Source: Mesorhizobium australicum
GTDB lineage: Bacteria; Pseudomonadota; Alphaproteobacteria; Rhizobiales; Rhizobiaceae
NCBI RefSeq assembly: GCF_900177325.1
Contig: NZ_FXBL01000004.1
Location: 1,302,001 to 1,366,000, forward strand
Reading direction: 5' to 3'
DNA: 64,000 bases
Made by a program: the position numbers and the translations under genes. The notes beneath the pieces are model-generated. The model saw nothing but the letters and a program-made list of their open reading frames with translations, searched no databases and was not told the origin of the DNA. Of the stretch, positions 25,600-34,825 are shown piece after piece (the stretch's first letter is position 1; every line of letters starts with the position of its first letter).

Positions 25600-27650
25600 C
25601 GGCCAATCTCCATGATGATGTTGAGATAGGGATCGACGCGGGCGACGCAGCCCGCCGGCACCACCGTCGTCGTATCCATCTGGTCGATGATCGCCGGCCC
25701 ATGAACGACGTTGCCCGGTGCGAGCTTGTGCCGGTCGTAGACGATGTTGCGGCGAAAGCTCTTCGAGGCCGCGCACCAGACCTCTCGCTCGGCCATCACT
25801 GCTGCCGAGGCATCGGCGCCCTCGAGCGGGCGTGGGCGGAATCGAGCCTTGTCGACAACCCCCACCGCCTGCAGACGGAATGTGACGAGTTGGATCTCGC
25901 CATCTTCCACAGCGAAACCATAGAGCCGCTGATGCGCCTGGGTGAAGCCCTGGCGGATCGCGTCGATCGCAGCCTCGCCGGTAACGCCGGCCGGGATTTC
26001 GATCGAAATCTCGTAGTTCTGCCCTTTGTAGCGCGCCTCGACGGCACGATGCATGCGCTGGGCGTCGGGATGGATGCCCTCGGCCGTGAACCACGTCGCG
26101 GCGCGCATCTCCAGATCAGCATAGATGCTGTCGAGAGCGGATGGCGCGAGGGCGTCCAGCAGCGCCAGCCGCGTCACCGCATAGTCCGTGCGCAGGTCGG
26201 TCATGAGCAGCCCCATTGCGCACAATATACCCGGGGTGAGCGGAACCAGCACGCGGCTCATGTCGAGTTCGTGGGCAAGGCGCGCGGCGTGGAGCGGCCC
26301 CGCGCCGCCGAAGGCGACGAGGGCATAGTCGCGCGGGTCGTGGCCGCGCTGGACACTGATGACGCGGATGGCCTTCGCCATGCTGGCTGTGACGATGTCG
26401 AGAATTCCGTCCGCCGCCTGCTCGACGCTCATCCCGACCTGGTCGGCCACGGTTGCAAGCGCGTCCCGCGCCAGGGCCCGGTGAACCTTCATGCGCCCAC
26501 GCAGCAGATGTTCGGGGTTCAGCGCTTGCAGGAAGACGTTGGCGTCGGTGACTGTGGGCTCGAGGCTGCCGTGACCGTAGCAGGCCGGACCGGGAAACGC
26601 ACCGGCGCTGCGCGGCCCTACCTTCACCAGCCCGCCGCTGTCGATGTGGACGATCGAGCCTCCACCCGCGCCGACCGTATGGATGTCCAGCATCGGCGCC
26701 TTGATCGGATATCCGTGCACGACGGCGTCGCCGACGACCCGGCACATGCCGCCGGACAGGAGCGCGACATCGGTGCTCGTTCCACCCATGTCGAAGGTGA
26801 TGAGATCGGCGATGCCGGTCATCGCTCCCAGCGCCTGCGCGGCCACGACACCGGTGCTGGGACCGGAAAGGACCGTGCGCACCGGCATTTCGACCGCGGT
26901 CTCGAAACTGATGACGCCGCCATTCGACTGGGTGAGGTGGGGCGTCGCGCCAAGGCCGCCTTCGTTCAGGCGTTTCTGCAGGCGCCGAACATAGCCTTGC
27001 ATGACCGGGCCGAGATAGGCGTTCACAACCGTCGTGGATATGCGTTCATACTCGCGGAATTCGGGTGCGACGCGATGGGAGATCGAGACGAAGGCCTCGG
27101 GAAACTCTTCGGCCAGGATCTGCCGCGCCCTCTCTTCATGGTCCGCGTGGACGAAGCTGTAGAGAAAGGCGATTGCGACCGCTTCGGCGCCGGCGGCCTT
27201 GAGATCGCGCGCGGCCTGCCGCACCGCGGTTTCGTCGAGCGGTGTCTCGACCGATCCGTCATGGGCGATGCGTTCGACCACGCCGATGCGCAGGTCGCGC
27301 GTCGCCAGCGGCTGCGGCTTGTCGGCCTGGATGTCATAGAGATCCGGTCGTTTCTGGCGGCCGATCTCGATGAGGTCGCGGAACCCGTCGGTGGTGATCA
27401 GTCCGGTGCGCACGCCCCGGTGCTGGATAAGGGCGTTGGTGGCGACGGTGGTGCCGTGTCCGAAGTAGCTCACTCCGGCGAGGGTGGCCCCGACGCGCTG
27501 CAACGCCTCTGACGATCCGTCGCCGATCGCGATCGAGGGATCGTGCGGGGTGGAAGGCACTTTCCATATCTCGATGCGCCCGCTCTCCTCCTCGAACAGA
27601 CAGATGTCCGTAAAGGTGCCGCCTGAGTCGACCCCGACGCGCCAGCCCAT
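25596..27650 (-). CDS. HyuA-type hydantoinase/oxoprolinase alpha subunit (ATP-dependent cyclic amidase)
   Basis: This 684-residue protein has the ASKHA-type nucleotide motifs of HyuA: GVDSGGTFTDICLFEE at the N-terminus and TFDMGGTSTDVALL near residue 290, with HTVGAGGGSIVHID. The C-terminal MGLLMTDLRTDYA region is also typical. Its length fits HyuA, not the roughly 1250-residue fused eukaryotic oxoprolinase. The ATG at 27650 opens the mature family start MGWRVGVDSGG. It is the first gene of the hyuAB operon and is divergent from the aminotransferase at 27939. Operator copy 3 lies in the intervening space. Confidence 0.93.
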   Translation of the reverse strand: MGWRVGVDSGGTFTDICLFEEESGRIEIWKVPSTPHDPSIAIGDGSSEALQRVGATLAGVSYFGHGTTVATNALIQHRGVRTGLITTDGFRDLIEIGRQKRPDLYDIQADKPQPLATRDLRIGVVERIAHDGSVETPLDETAVRQAARDLKAAGAEAVAIAFLYSFVHADHEERARQILAEEFPEAFVSISHRVAPEFREYERISTTVVNAYLGPVMQGYVRRLQKRLNEGGLGATPHLTQSNGGVISFETAVEMPVRTVLSGPSTGVVAAQALGAMTGIADLITFDMGGTSTDVALLSGGMCRVVGDAVVHGYPIKAPMLDIHTVGAGGGSIVHIDSGGLVKVGPRSAGAFPGPACYGHGSLEPTVTDANVFLQALNPEHLLRGRMKVHRALARDALATVADQVGMSVEQAADGILDIVTASMAKAIRVISVQRGHDPRDYALVAFGGAGPLHAARLAHELDMSRVLVPLTPGILCAMGLLMTDLRTDYAVTRLALLDALAPSALDSIYADLEMRAATWFTAEGIHPDAQRMHRAVEARYKGQNYEISIEIPAGVTGEAAIDAIRQGFTQAHQRLYGFAVEDGEIQLVTFRLQAVGVVDKARFRPRPLEGADASAAVMAEREVWCAASKSFRRNIVYDRHKLAPGNVVHGPAIIDQMDTTTVVPAGCVARVDPYLNIIMEIGR

Positions 27651-27847
27651 TTCTTCAAACCCTCCTTATCCACGATCCGAGTCGGGCGTCGACGCATCGA
27701 AAAGAACATGAACAATTTGAGTTTTCATGTTTCCGATCCTGCGGCATGCCTATCGGGCATCGACGAATCAATGATGTTAAATCAGCTATTTATAGCCACA
27801 TAGGCGGCGTGTTTGGTCGTATAGCAAGAAAGTTACGGACAGGCAAT

Positions 27848-27873
27848 TGTGCGATCTGCGATCGCAGTATATA
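27848..27873 (+). promoter_or_regulatory. Operator copy 3 of the island regulon
   Basis: TTGT, then GCGATC TGC GATCGC (27851-27865), followed by AGTATATA. It lies between hyuA (minus) and the aminotransferase (plus), 74 bp before the ATG at 27939. The oriented AT stretch on the right is conserved with the other copies. Confidence 0.8.
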
Positions 27874-27938
27874 GACGGATTTACCGTCGGCTTGTGGCTG
27901 CTGCGGCTTCGTTTTGAATGGTTGGAGGCGCGGGGCGC

Positions 27939-29354
27939 ATGGACGGAACTGTCTCGCAGGCATTGGATGACACGGCGCTGGTCGAGGCCGACCGGAGCAC
28001 GTTCTTTCATCCTTTCACCGCTGTTGCGGACCAGCAGGCGAACGGCGCGCTGGTGATGTCGCAGGCCAACGGCTCGCGCATCGTCGACGCCTCGGGCAAC
28101 GAGTTCATCGACGGCGCGGCGGGGCTTTGGTGCGTGAATGTCGGCTATGGCCGCAGCGAGATCAGCGACGCGATCGCTGCGCAGTCGCGCAAGCTGCCCT
28201 ACTTTCACACCTTCAACGGCGTCAGCAACGAGCCGGGTATCCGTCTTTCGGAAAAGCTGCTGTCGCTCGCGCCGAAATCAATGCGGCGCGTCTTCTACGG
28301 CTCGTCCGGCTCCGACGCCAACGACACCGCCGTGAAGCTGCTCTGGTATTACAACATCTGCCGGGGCAAGCGGGAAAAACGGAAGATCATTTCGCGCGAC
28401 TATGCCTATCACGGCGTTTCGGTGGCCTCGGGCAGTCTCTCGGGCATCCCCATGGTGCACCAGAATTTCGGCCTGCCGCTTGATTTTGCGCGCCATGTCT
28501 CGCGACCGGACCTCTACCGCGATGCGCCGTCGCGCCAGTGCTACACCGAGGAGGCCTATTCGGCCTATCTGGCCGACGAACTCGACCGGATGATCCGGGC
28601 CGAAGGCGCCGACACCGTCGCCGGCTTCGTCGCGGAGCCTGTGATGGGCACGGGCGGCGTGCTGCCGCCGCCGCGCGGCTATTTCCAGGAAATCCAGCAG
28701 GTTCTCGACCGCCACGACGTGCGCCTGGTTTCGGACGAGGTCATCACCGGCTACGGCCGTACCGGGACGTGGTTTGCCTCGGAAGCCTGCGGCATGAGGC
28801 CGGACCTGATCCTCACCGCAAAGGGCGTAACCAGCGGCTACCTGCCGCTCTCGGCCGTCTTCGTCGGTGACGAGATCTGGTCCGTCATCGAAGATGCGTC
28901 GAAGGACGGGCGTGTGTTCGCGCACGGCTTTACTTATTCCGGACATCCGACCTGCGCGGCAGCGGCATTGGCTAATCTCGACATCATCGAGCGCGAAGGC
29001 CTGGTCGAGCGTGTCGCCGCTATCTCGGAAGGCTTCCGTGCCAGTTTCGACGACGCGATCGGCGACTGCGACATCGTCGGCGAAATCCGCAGCGCCGGCC
29101 TGATGATGGGCGTCGAACTGGTCGCCGACCGCGAGACGAAGGCGCGGCTGCCGGCTTCGGCCAAGGTCGCGGGGCGCGTGGCGATGGCGGCGCGGCGGCA
29201 CGGGGTGCTCGTGCGCGGCCTGCCGAACTCGGACATCGTCGCGCTGTCGCCGCCCTTTATCGTGACGCAGGAGGAGATCGGACTGCTCGCCGGGGGCTTG
29301 CGCGCGGCGATCGACGATGTGACCAAGGAGCTCCGCTCGGAAGGACTCATCTGA
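27939..29354 (+). CDS. Class-III omega-aminotransferase (PLP)
   Basis: This 471-residue enzyme has GAAGLWCVNVGYG, FYGSSGSDANDTAVKL, YAYHGVSVASGSLSG and DEVITGYGRTGTWFA (PLP-ring Asp). The catalytic Lys lies in LTAKGVTSGYLPLSA, and FTYSGHPTCAAAALANL follows. These are hallmarks of omega-amino-acid:pyruvate aminotransferases. GGAGG precedes the ATG at 27939; another in-frame ATG lies at 27918. It heads a co-directional set with the carnitine-dehydrogenase-like, BKACE and SIP-type genes. It likely converts an omega-amine to a semialdehyde. Confidence 0.92.
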   Translation: MDGTVSQALDDTALVEADRSTFFHPFTAVADQQANGALVMSQANGSRIVDASGNEFIDGAAGLWCVNVGYGRSEISDAIAAQSRKLPYFHTFNGVSNEPGIRLSEKLLSLAPKSMRRVFYGSSGSDANDTAVKLLWYYNICRGKREKRKIISRDYAYHGVSVASGSLSGIPMVHQNFGLPLDFARHVSRPDLYRDAPSRQCYTEEAYSAYLADELDRMIRAEGADTVAGFVAEPVMGTGGVLPPPRGYFQEIQQVLDRHDVRLVSDEVITGYGRTGTWFASEACGMRPDLILTAKGVTSGYLPLSAVFVGDEIWSVIEDASKDGRVFAHGFTYSGHPTCAAAALANLDIIEREGLVERVAAISEGFRASFDDAIGDCDIVGEIRSAGLMMGVELVADRETKARLPASAKVAGRVAMAARRHGVLVRGLPNSDIVALSPPFIVTQEEIGLLAGGLRAAIDDVTKELRSEGLI

Positions 29355-29358
29355 TCGA

Positions 29359-30324
29359 ATGCGTGCAGCGCCGCTTACCTATCGCAGCGAGGAGGTTCGC
29401 ACCGTCGCCGTCATCGGCTGCGGCCTGATCGGTGGCGCGTGGGCAGCTTATTTCCTCAGTCGCGGACTGGACGTGCGGGCCTACGACCCGCTGCCGGATG
29501 GCGAGGCGAGGCTCGCGGCGGTCGTGAAGGATGCGCTGGCCGACCTGGAGACGGTTGGCGGCGCTCAATTTGGGCAGGGAGAGCTTTCCTATTTCGTGGA
29601 CATGGCGGGCGCGGTGGCCGGCGCGGACTATGTGCAGGAGAATGCGCCGGAAAAGATCGCGCTGAAGCAGGATCTGTTGCAGGCAATCGACGCCCTCGCG
29701 CCTGCCGATGTGGTCATCGGGTCGAGCACGTCGTCCTTTCCGGCCAGCGATCTGCAGGCGAAATGCGCCCAACCGCAGCGCGTGGTGGTGGCGCATCCTT
29801 TCAATCCGCCACACCTGGTGCCGCTTGTCGAGATCGTGCGCGGCGGGCTGACCGATCCGCAGGCCCAGGACGCCGCCTACCGGTTCTTCGAGCGGATCGG
29901 CAAGGCGCCGGTCCGCGTGGCGAAGGAGGCGGTCGGCCATCTCGCCAACAGGATGAGCGCAGCACTCTGGCGCGAGGCGGTGCATATTGTCGCCGAGGGC
30001 ATCGCCTCGGTCGAGGACGTCGATCGCGCCATCCGTTTCGGCCCCGGCCTGCGCTGGGCGATCGACGGACCGCATATGCTCTATCACCTCGGCGGAGGAG
30101 AGGGCGGGATCGACGCCTATCTCAGGCATCTCGGCCCCGCGCAGGAGGCCCGCTGGGCCACGCTGGGCGCGCCGACGCTCGATGCCGACACCTGCGGCAA
30201 GCTGATCGCCGGTGTCGCCGAAGAAGCCGACGGCCGCTCGATCGGCGAATTGAAGGCGCGGCGCGACCGGTTGATGATCGCGGTGCTGAAGGCTCTGGCG
30301 GCCGACGAAAGCGGGGATCGATAG
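29359..30324 (+). CDS. 3-hydroxyacyl-CoA-dehydrogenase-family enzyme, L-carnitine 3-dehydrogenase-like
   Basis: This 321-residue protein has an N-terminal NAD fold (VAVIGCGLIGGAWAAYFLSRG), the motif VQENAPEKIALKQ and SSTSSFPASDLQ. It also has HPFNPPHLVPLVEIV, with the catalytic His, and the C-terminal RFGPGLRWAIDGPHMLYHLGGGEGG. The last motif is characteristic of carnitine dehydrogenases rather than FadB-type enzymes. It begins 4 bp after the aminotransferase and is 0 bp from the BKACE gene. In carnitine degradation this pair oxidises the 3-hydroxy group and then cleaves the 3-keto acid. Confidence 0.88.
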   Translation: MRAAPLTYRSEEVRTVAVIGCGLIGGAWAAYFLSRGLDVRAYDPLPDGEARLAAVVKDALADLETVGGAQFGQGELSYFVDMAGAVAGADYVQENAPEKIALKQDLLQAIDALAPADVVIGSSTSSFPASDLQAKCAQPQRVVVAHPFNPPHLVPLVEIVRGGLTDPQAQDAAYRFFERIGKAPVRVAKEAVGHLANRMSAALWREAVHIVAEGIASVEDVDRAIRFGPGLRWAIDGPHMLYHLGGGEGGIDAYLRHLGPAQEARWATLGAPTLDADTCGKLIAGVAEEADGRSIGELKARRDRLMIAVLKALAADESGDR

Positions 30325-31116
30325 ATGGCCCTGCCGCTCATCATGGTCGCACCCAATGGCGCGCGCCGCACCAAGGCCGATCACCCGGCCCTGCCGATGA
30401 CAGTCGAGGAGATCGCGCGGACGGCGCTGGCCTGCCATCGCGCCGGAGCAGGGGCCATTCATGCCCATGTGCGCGACCCGGACGGCACGCACAGCCTCGA
30501 TGTGGGACTTTATGCGGCGCTGCTGGAAAGACTGGCCGAGACAGCGCCGGGCATGGCGGTGCAGATCTCGACCGAGGCAGTAGGCATTTACTCCGCGCCG
30601 GAGCAGATGGCTCTCGTGCGGACGCTGCGGCCGAGAGCGATTTCGGCCGCGATCCGCGAATTGGTGCCGACGGATGCGGACGAAGCCGTCGCCGGGGAAT
30701 TCTATGCCTGGGCAGCCGCGGAGGCGATCGATGTCCAGCATATCCTCTACGATGCGGGCGACGTGGAACGTCTCACGAGGTTGATGGAACGCGGCATCGT
30801 GCCGGTTTCGCTCTCCTCGGTGATTTACGTTCTCGGCCGCTACGCCGTGAACCAGGAGAGCGGCCCCGATGACCTGACGCCATTCCTGGCCGCCGCCGAA
30901 CGGCTGCCCGTCCGGCCCGACTGGATGGTCTGCGCCTTTGGTCGCGGTGAGACCGTATGTCTGGAGGCTGCTCTCAGGGCTGGAGGCAAGGTGCGTGTCG
31001 GCTTCGAGAACAGTCTTTGGAATGCGGACGGCAGGGTCGCGGCGTCCAACGAGGCGCGCGTCGCGGAAATTCACCGGCGGGCCGTTGCGCTTGGCCGCGC
31101 GGAGCCCGGCGCATGA
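30325..31116 (+). CDS. BKACE family beta-keto acid cleavage enzyme (DUF849)
   Basis: This 263-residue TIM-barrel protein has the metal-binding IHAHVRD (His46, His48), VQISTEAVG, and a C-terminal VRVGFENSLW with the expected Glu ligand. BKACEs condense a beta-keto acid with acetyl-CoA and release acetoacetate plus an acyl-CoA, as in the 3-keto-5-aminohexanoate and dehydrocarnitine routes. The ATG follows the dehydrogenase stop directly, and its stop overlaps the next gene by 4 bp. The carnitine-dehydrogenase-like partner suggests a 3-keto, 4-amino or trimethylamino acid as substrate. This is inferred. Confidence 0.9.
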   Translation: MALPLIMVAPNGARRTKADHPALPMTVEEIARTALACHRAGAGAIHAHVRDPDGTHSLDVGLYAALLERLAETAPGMAVQISTEAVGIYSAPEQMALVRTLRPRAISAAIRELVPTDADEAVAGEFYAWAAAEAIDVQHILYDAGDVERLTRLMERGIVPVSLSSVIYVLGRYAVNQESGPDDLTPFLAAAERLPVRPDWMVCAFGRGETVCLEAALRAGGKVRVGFENSLWNADGRVAASNEARVAEIHRRAVALGRAEPGA

Positions 31117-32012
31117 TGGAGCGACCCTACCGGATATTCGATGCTTACCTGACTGCGAAGCAGATGCTGACGCCGCATATGGCGCGGCTGACCTTCGGCG
31201 GTGAGCAGGTTGCCGACATGGCGACGCGCGCCCCTGACCAGCGCATCAAGCTGTTCTTTCCCAGGGATGACGGGACGCCATCGGCGATCCCCAATCGAGC
31301 CGACTGGTACGAGCTCTACAAGGCCATACCGCCTGCGGAGCGGGCGCCGATGCGGACCTACACGATCCGCGCCCTCGATGCCGACGCGCGCGAACTGGTG
31401 ATCGACTTCGTGATGCATGGCGACAACGGCCCGGCCTCGCGCTGGGCGATGCGCGCGGTTCCCGGCGACCGTTTGCAAATCTCGGCTCCGAACCGGCACT
31501 TCGACGGCCCGATCGGCGGCTTCGACTGGGAGCCGCCGGCCGGACTCTCGCAGCTTCTTCTGATCGCCGACGAAACGGCGCTGCCCGCGGTCGCCGGAAT
31601 AGTCGAGCAGATTGCCGCCTGGACAACCAGGCCCGTGACGCAGGCCTTCATCGAGGTGCCGGGCGAGGCCGATGTGCTGGACTTGCCGGTATGGGACGGT
31701 CTGGATATCAAATGGCTGCCGCGCGAGAACGCCGATCATGCCTATGGCGCCCATATGGTGGCTGCGGCAGAGGCGGCGAAGATACCGGCATCGGTCCTGG
31801 CGGCAGACCCGGCTGAACTGGACGCCGTAGATGTCGACCGCGACATCCTGTGGGACCGGGCGGAGCAGGCGGCCAGCAGCTTCTACGGCTGGATCGCCGG
31901 CGAGACGGCAGCCGTCAGCCGCATCCGCACACTTTTCATCAAGGAGAAGCGCATCGATCGCAGGCGTCTGACGATGATGGGCTACTGGCGGCACGGGAAA
32001 GTCCATGCTTGA
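31113..32012 (+). CDS. Siderophore-interacting protein (SIP)-type FAD reductase
   Basis: This 299-residue protein has the FAD-binding motif MRTYTIRALDADARELVIDFVMHGDNGPASRWA and a C-terminal SIP domain (LLIADETALPAVAGIVEQ; near the end IKEKRIDRRRLTMMGYWRHG). Family members use NAD(P)H to reduce ferric chelates or supply electrons to iron proteins. The gene overlaps BKACE by 4 bp. No siderophore genes occur nearby, so a role as electron donor or iron-dependent auxiliary in the catabolic operon is possible. A small reading frame overlaps its 3' end. Confidence 0.88.
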   Translation: MMERPYRIFDAYLTAKQMLTPHMARLTFGGEQVADMATRAPDQRIKLFFPRDDGTPSAIPNRADWYELYKAIPPAERAPMRTYTIRALDADARELVIDFVMHGDNGPASRWAMRAVPGDRLQISAPNRHFDGPIGGFDWEPPAGLSQLLLIADETALPAVAGIVEQIAAWTTRPVTQAFIEVPGEADVLDLPVWDGLDIKWLPRENADHAYGAHMVAAAEAAKIPASVLAADPAELDAVDVDRDILWDRAEQAASSFYGWIAGETAAVSRIRTLFIKEKRIDRRRLTMMGYWRHGKVHA

Positions 32013-32136
32013 TCCGGTTGCCATCCTCAAGACGGGCGGCGGTGCGTTCACCCCGTCTCCCCGTACCCGGCGCGCCGAGCTCCTGAGGCTTTGCGCGCGC
32101 ATCGGATACTCGCCGCCGGAGGTCCTTTTCCGCTGA
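32005..32136 (+). CDS. Possible small protein of 43 residues, unknown function
   Basis: An ATG at 32005 overlaps the end of the SIP-type gene by 8 bp and opens a frame of 43 codons ending in TGA at 32134-32136. The product is basic, with an RTRRAELLRLCARIG helix-like stretch. It sits in the 150-bp space before the second aminotransferase. No relative is recognised. Placement in an operon with an overlapping start is the only support. It could equally be leader sequence. Confidence 0.35.
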   Translation: MLDPVAILKTGGGAFTPSPRTRRAELLRLCARIGYSPPEVLFR

Positions 32137-32166
32137 GATTTCGCAATCGATTCAGGGACAGGACAA

Positions 32167-33552
32167 ATGACAATCACCTACGACAATTTCTCCGGCGCGC
32201 AGCTTCAGGCGATCGACTCCGCGCATCATCTTCACCCTTTCACGGACCACAAGGAACTGCGCCGCGCAGGCGCACGGATGGTGGTGCGCGCGGAAGGCCC
32301 TTACATCTATGACAGCGAAGGCAACCAGATTCTGGACGGCATGGCCGGCCTGTGGTGCGTCAATGTCGGCTATGGCCGCGAGGAACTCGCCAGGGCCGCC
32401 TATGACCAGATGAAGGAACTGCCCTTTTACAATTCCTTCTTCCGCTGCACGACACCGACGCCGGTGCTTCTTTCGGCCAAGCTGGCGGAATTGGCGCCAC
32501 AGAACGTCAACCAGGTTTTCTATGGCTCCTCGGGCTCCGAGGCCAACGACACGGCGCTGCGCCTCGTGCGCCACTACTGGGCGCTGGAAGGCAAGCCGAC
32601 CAAGCGGATCGTGATCTCGCGCAGGACGGCCTATCACGGCTCGTCGATCGCGGGTGCGTCGCTCGGCGGGATGAAGGGTATGCACGGTCAGCTGTACGGG
32701 GCGGTGCCGGACATTGTGCACGTGATGCCGCCCTATTCATTCGAGTTGGCGATGCCCGGCGAAAGCGACCATGACTTCGGCCTGCGCGCAGCGCGCGCGG
32801 TCGAGGAGGCGATCCTGGAAGCCGGCGCGGACAATGTCGCGGCCTTCATCGGTGAGCCGGTGCTGGGAGCGGGCGGTGTCAAGATCCCGCCGGCAAGCTA
32901 CTGGCCGGAGATCCAGCGCATCTGCGACAAATATGATGTGCTCTTGATGATCGACGAGGTCATCACCGGCTACGGCCGCACGGGTGCCTGGTTTGCCAGC
33001 GAGACCTACGGCATCAAGGCGGACACGATCACCACGGCGAAGGCGCTGACGTCGGGCTACCAGCCACTGTCGGCATTGCTGGTCGGCGACCGGATCGCAG
33101 CGACGTTGATCGACAAGGGCGGCGAGTTCTACCACGGCTACACCTATTCGGGGCACCCGGTGGCCTGTGCGGTCGCGTTGAAGAACCTCGAGATCATCGA
33201 GCGCGAGGGGCTCGTCGAGCGCGTCAAGAACGACACCGGTCCGTATTTCGCCAGCGCTCTGGCAGAGCGGATCGGCAGCCATTCGTTGATCGGCGAGACG
33301 CGCGCGATTGGCCTGATGGGAGCCGTCGAGATCGTCAAGGAGAGCGGCACCCGCCTGCGCTTCGAAGCCGGCAACGCCGGCGACAAGGTGCGCGACCTGG
33401 CGATCGCCAACGGATTGATGGTTCGCTCGGTGGACGACACCATCATCATGTCGCCACCGCTGATCTGGACCCGCGAACATGTCGACCTGGCGTGCGATCG
33501 TCTCGCCAAGGCGCTCGACGACGCGGAGGCCGGGTTGCGTCGCGCCGGCTGA
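32167..33552 (+). CDS. Class-III omega-aminotransferase, putrescine/omega-amino-acid:pyruvate type (SpuC-like)
   Basis: This 461-residue PLP enzyme has HHLHPFTDHKELRRAG, GMAGLWCVNVGYG, FYGSSGSEANDTALRL and DEVITGYGRTGAWFA. The lysine lies in TTAKALTSGYQPLSAL, and YHGYTYSGHPVACAVAL follows. These match polyamine:pyruvate and related omega-transaminases such as SpuC. An AGGGACAGGACA ribosome site precedes the ATG. It could supply the amine-to-aldehyde step that the Puu-like operon lacks. A strong hairpin terminator follows at 33574, closing the transcription unit. It is a paralogue of the aminotransferase at 27939. Confidence 0.92.
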   Translation: MTITYDNFSGAQLQAIDSAHHLHPFTDHKELRRAGARMVVRAEGPYIYDSEGNQILDGMAGLWCVNVGYGREELARAAYDQMKELPFYNSFFRCTTPTPVLLSAKLAELAPQNVNQVFYGSSGSEANDTALRLVRHYWALEGKPTKRIVISRRTAYHGSSIAGASLGGMKGMHGQLYGAVPDIVHVMPPYSFELAMPGESDHDFGLRAARAVEEAILEAGADNVAAFIGEPVLGAGGVKIPPASYWPEIQRICDKYDVLLMIDEVITGYGRTGAWFASETYGIKADTITTAKALTSGYQPLSALLVGDRIAATLIDKGGEFYHGYTYSGHPVACAVALKNLEIIEREGLVERVKNDTGPYFASALAERIGSHSLIGETRAIGLMGAVEIVKESGTRLRFEAGNAGDKVRDLAIANGLMVRSVDDTIIMSPPLIWTREHVDLACDRLAKALDDAEAGLRRAG

Positions 33553-33573
33553 TGACGGGCGGGAAATAAAGAT

Positions 33574-33602
33574 GGGCGCCGGAAGATCTCCGGCGCCCTT
33601 TG
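33574..33602 (+). terminator. Rho-independent terminator after the aminotransferase
   Basis: A perfect 9-bp stem GGGCGCCGG / CCGGCGCCC with a 7-nt loop is followed by TTTGTCTT. It lies 22 bp after the stop of the plus-strand aminotransferase and before the end of the convergent serine hydrolase gene. Confidence 0.7.
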
Positions 33603-33631
33603 TCTTGGCGCGGCAGTGAAGCTCGGTCGAT

Positions 33632-34825
33632 TCAATCGGCGCCAAGGGCGCTGCGGATGGCGCGCATCGCGGCCAGCAGTTCCAGCGAGCGCTCGGCACT
33701 CGAGTGCTCGGGCCAAGTGGAGAGCTTCACGACGGCGAAATCGGACTCCGGGTCGATGTAGATGGACTGGCCGAACACGCCGCGCGCCCACATAGCGCGG
33801 CGCTTGCCGTCCTCGATCCAGAACTTGTTCGAATAGGCACCTTCGGGCAGGACGGTGCGGTAGATGCCCTGGAACAGATCCGGCCTGCCATTGCGAGTCG
33901 CCTCGATCCATTGCGACGGGACGATCTGCCTGCCGTCGCGCGCGCCGTTGTCCAGCAACAACTGGGCGAAGCGGCCATAGTCGCGCAGCGTTCCGCACAG
34001 GCCGCCGTCGGCAAGCGCTGCCCCCCCGTCGTCGACGGTGATATAGGCGTCTTCGCCGGCGCCCATCGGCGCCCAGATCTCCTGGCTGATCAGTTCCGCG
34101 AGAGGCGTGGCGGTGGCGCGCTCCAGCACGAAGCCGAGCACGTCCGTCTCGATCGAGCGATATTTGAACAGTTCGCCATGTTCGCGCTCAGCCTCGTCGA
34201 GCGTCAGGATGAGCTGCCACATCGTGCGCGGCCAGTCGGTGCGGGTATAGACCTTCCAGCCGCAGGCCTGGTCGATCTTCTGCATGTGGGAGCCGGGCGT
34301 CGTGTAGGATTCGTCGAAGACGACGCCGCTCGTCATGTCGAGGATGTGCTGCACCTTGGCGCCCTTGTAGGCGGTGGCCGACAGCTCCGGCAGGTACTCG
34401 GTGATCGGGGCCTCGACGTCCAGCACGCCGCGGTGCGCGAGGATGCCGGTCAGGATGCCGGTCACCGACTTGGTGACGGACATTGCGAGATGCTGGCAGT
34501 GCGGCCTCATGCCGTTGCGATAGTCCTCGAAGACGATCTTGCCGCGATGCAGCACAAGGAACCCGTCGGTGAAGGATTCGTCGAGAAACTGCGCGACGGT
34601 GCGCTTCCCGTCGCCAAGCTGGAACGTGACGCCGGCGAGATCCTGCTTCGCCTCCGGAAGCGGGCGCGCAGGCCCGGCACCTCGCCAGATCTGCGCCGTC
34701 GCCGTCATCTCGCGGATATGCTGGAAGGTCCAGCGATGGTACGGCGCGATGTCCCACCGGTCACGGGGAATGATCGGGTCGCCGGGGCGGGAAGGGTCGC
34801 GCGGCTTGAGAGGTTGGTCTGACAT
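33632..34825 (-). CDS. Serine hydrolase of the class-C beta-lactamase / 6-aminohexanoate-oligomer hydrolase family
   Basis: This 397-residue protein has the SxxK motif MSVTKSVTG (about residue 135) and FKYRSIETDVLGFVLE with the YxS/YxN element. The C-terminal ARGVFGQSIYIDPESDFAVVKLS matches beta-lactamase-fold amidohydrolases and esterases such as EstB and NylB. It has no recognisable signal peptide, so it is probably cytoplasmic and not an antibiotic-resistance enzyme. The ATG at 34825 gives MSDQPLKP; the frame is open to 34873. It is divergent from a paralogue at 35042 across operator copy 4. Confidence 0.88.
   Translation of the reverse strand: MSDQPLKPRDPSRPGDPIIPRDRWDIAPYHRWTFQHIREMTATAQIWRGAGPARPLPEAKQDLAGVTFQLGDGKRTVAQFLDESFTDGFLVLHRGKIVFEDYRNGMRPHCQHLAMSVTKSVTGILTGILAHRGVLDVEAPITEYLPELSATAYKGAKVQHILDMTSGVVFDESYTTPGSHMQKIDQACGWKVYTRTDWPRTMWQLILTLDEAEREHGELFKYRSIETDVLGFVLERATATPLAELISQEIWAPMGAGEDAYITVDDGGAALADGGLCGTLRDYGRFAQLLLDNGARDGRQIVPSQWIEATRNGRPDLFQGIYRTVLPEGAYSNKFWIEDGKRRAMWARGVFGQSIYIDPESDFAVVKLSTWPEHSSAERSLELLAAMRAIRSALGAD

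Noticed and set aside
25557..27512. Long plus-strand frame (about 650 codons) opposite hyuA
   Set aside because: Shadow of hyuA; no domain and no coupling to neighbours.
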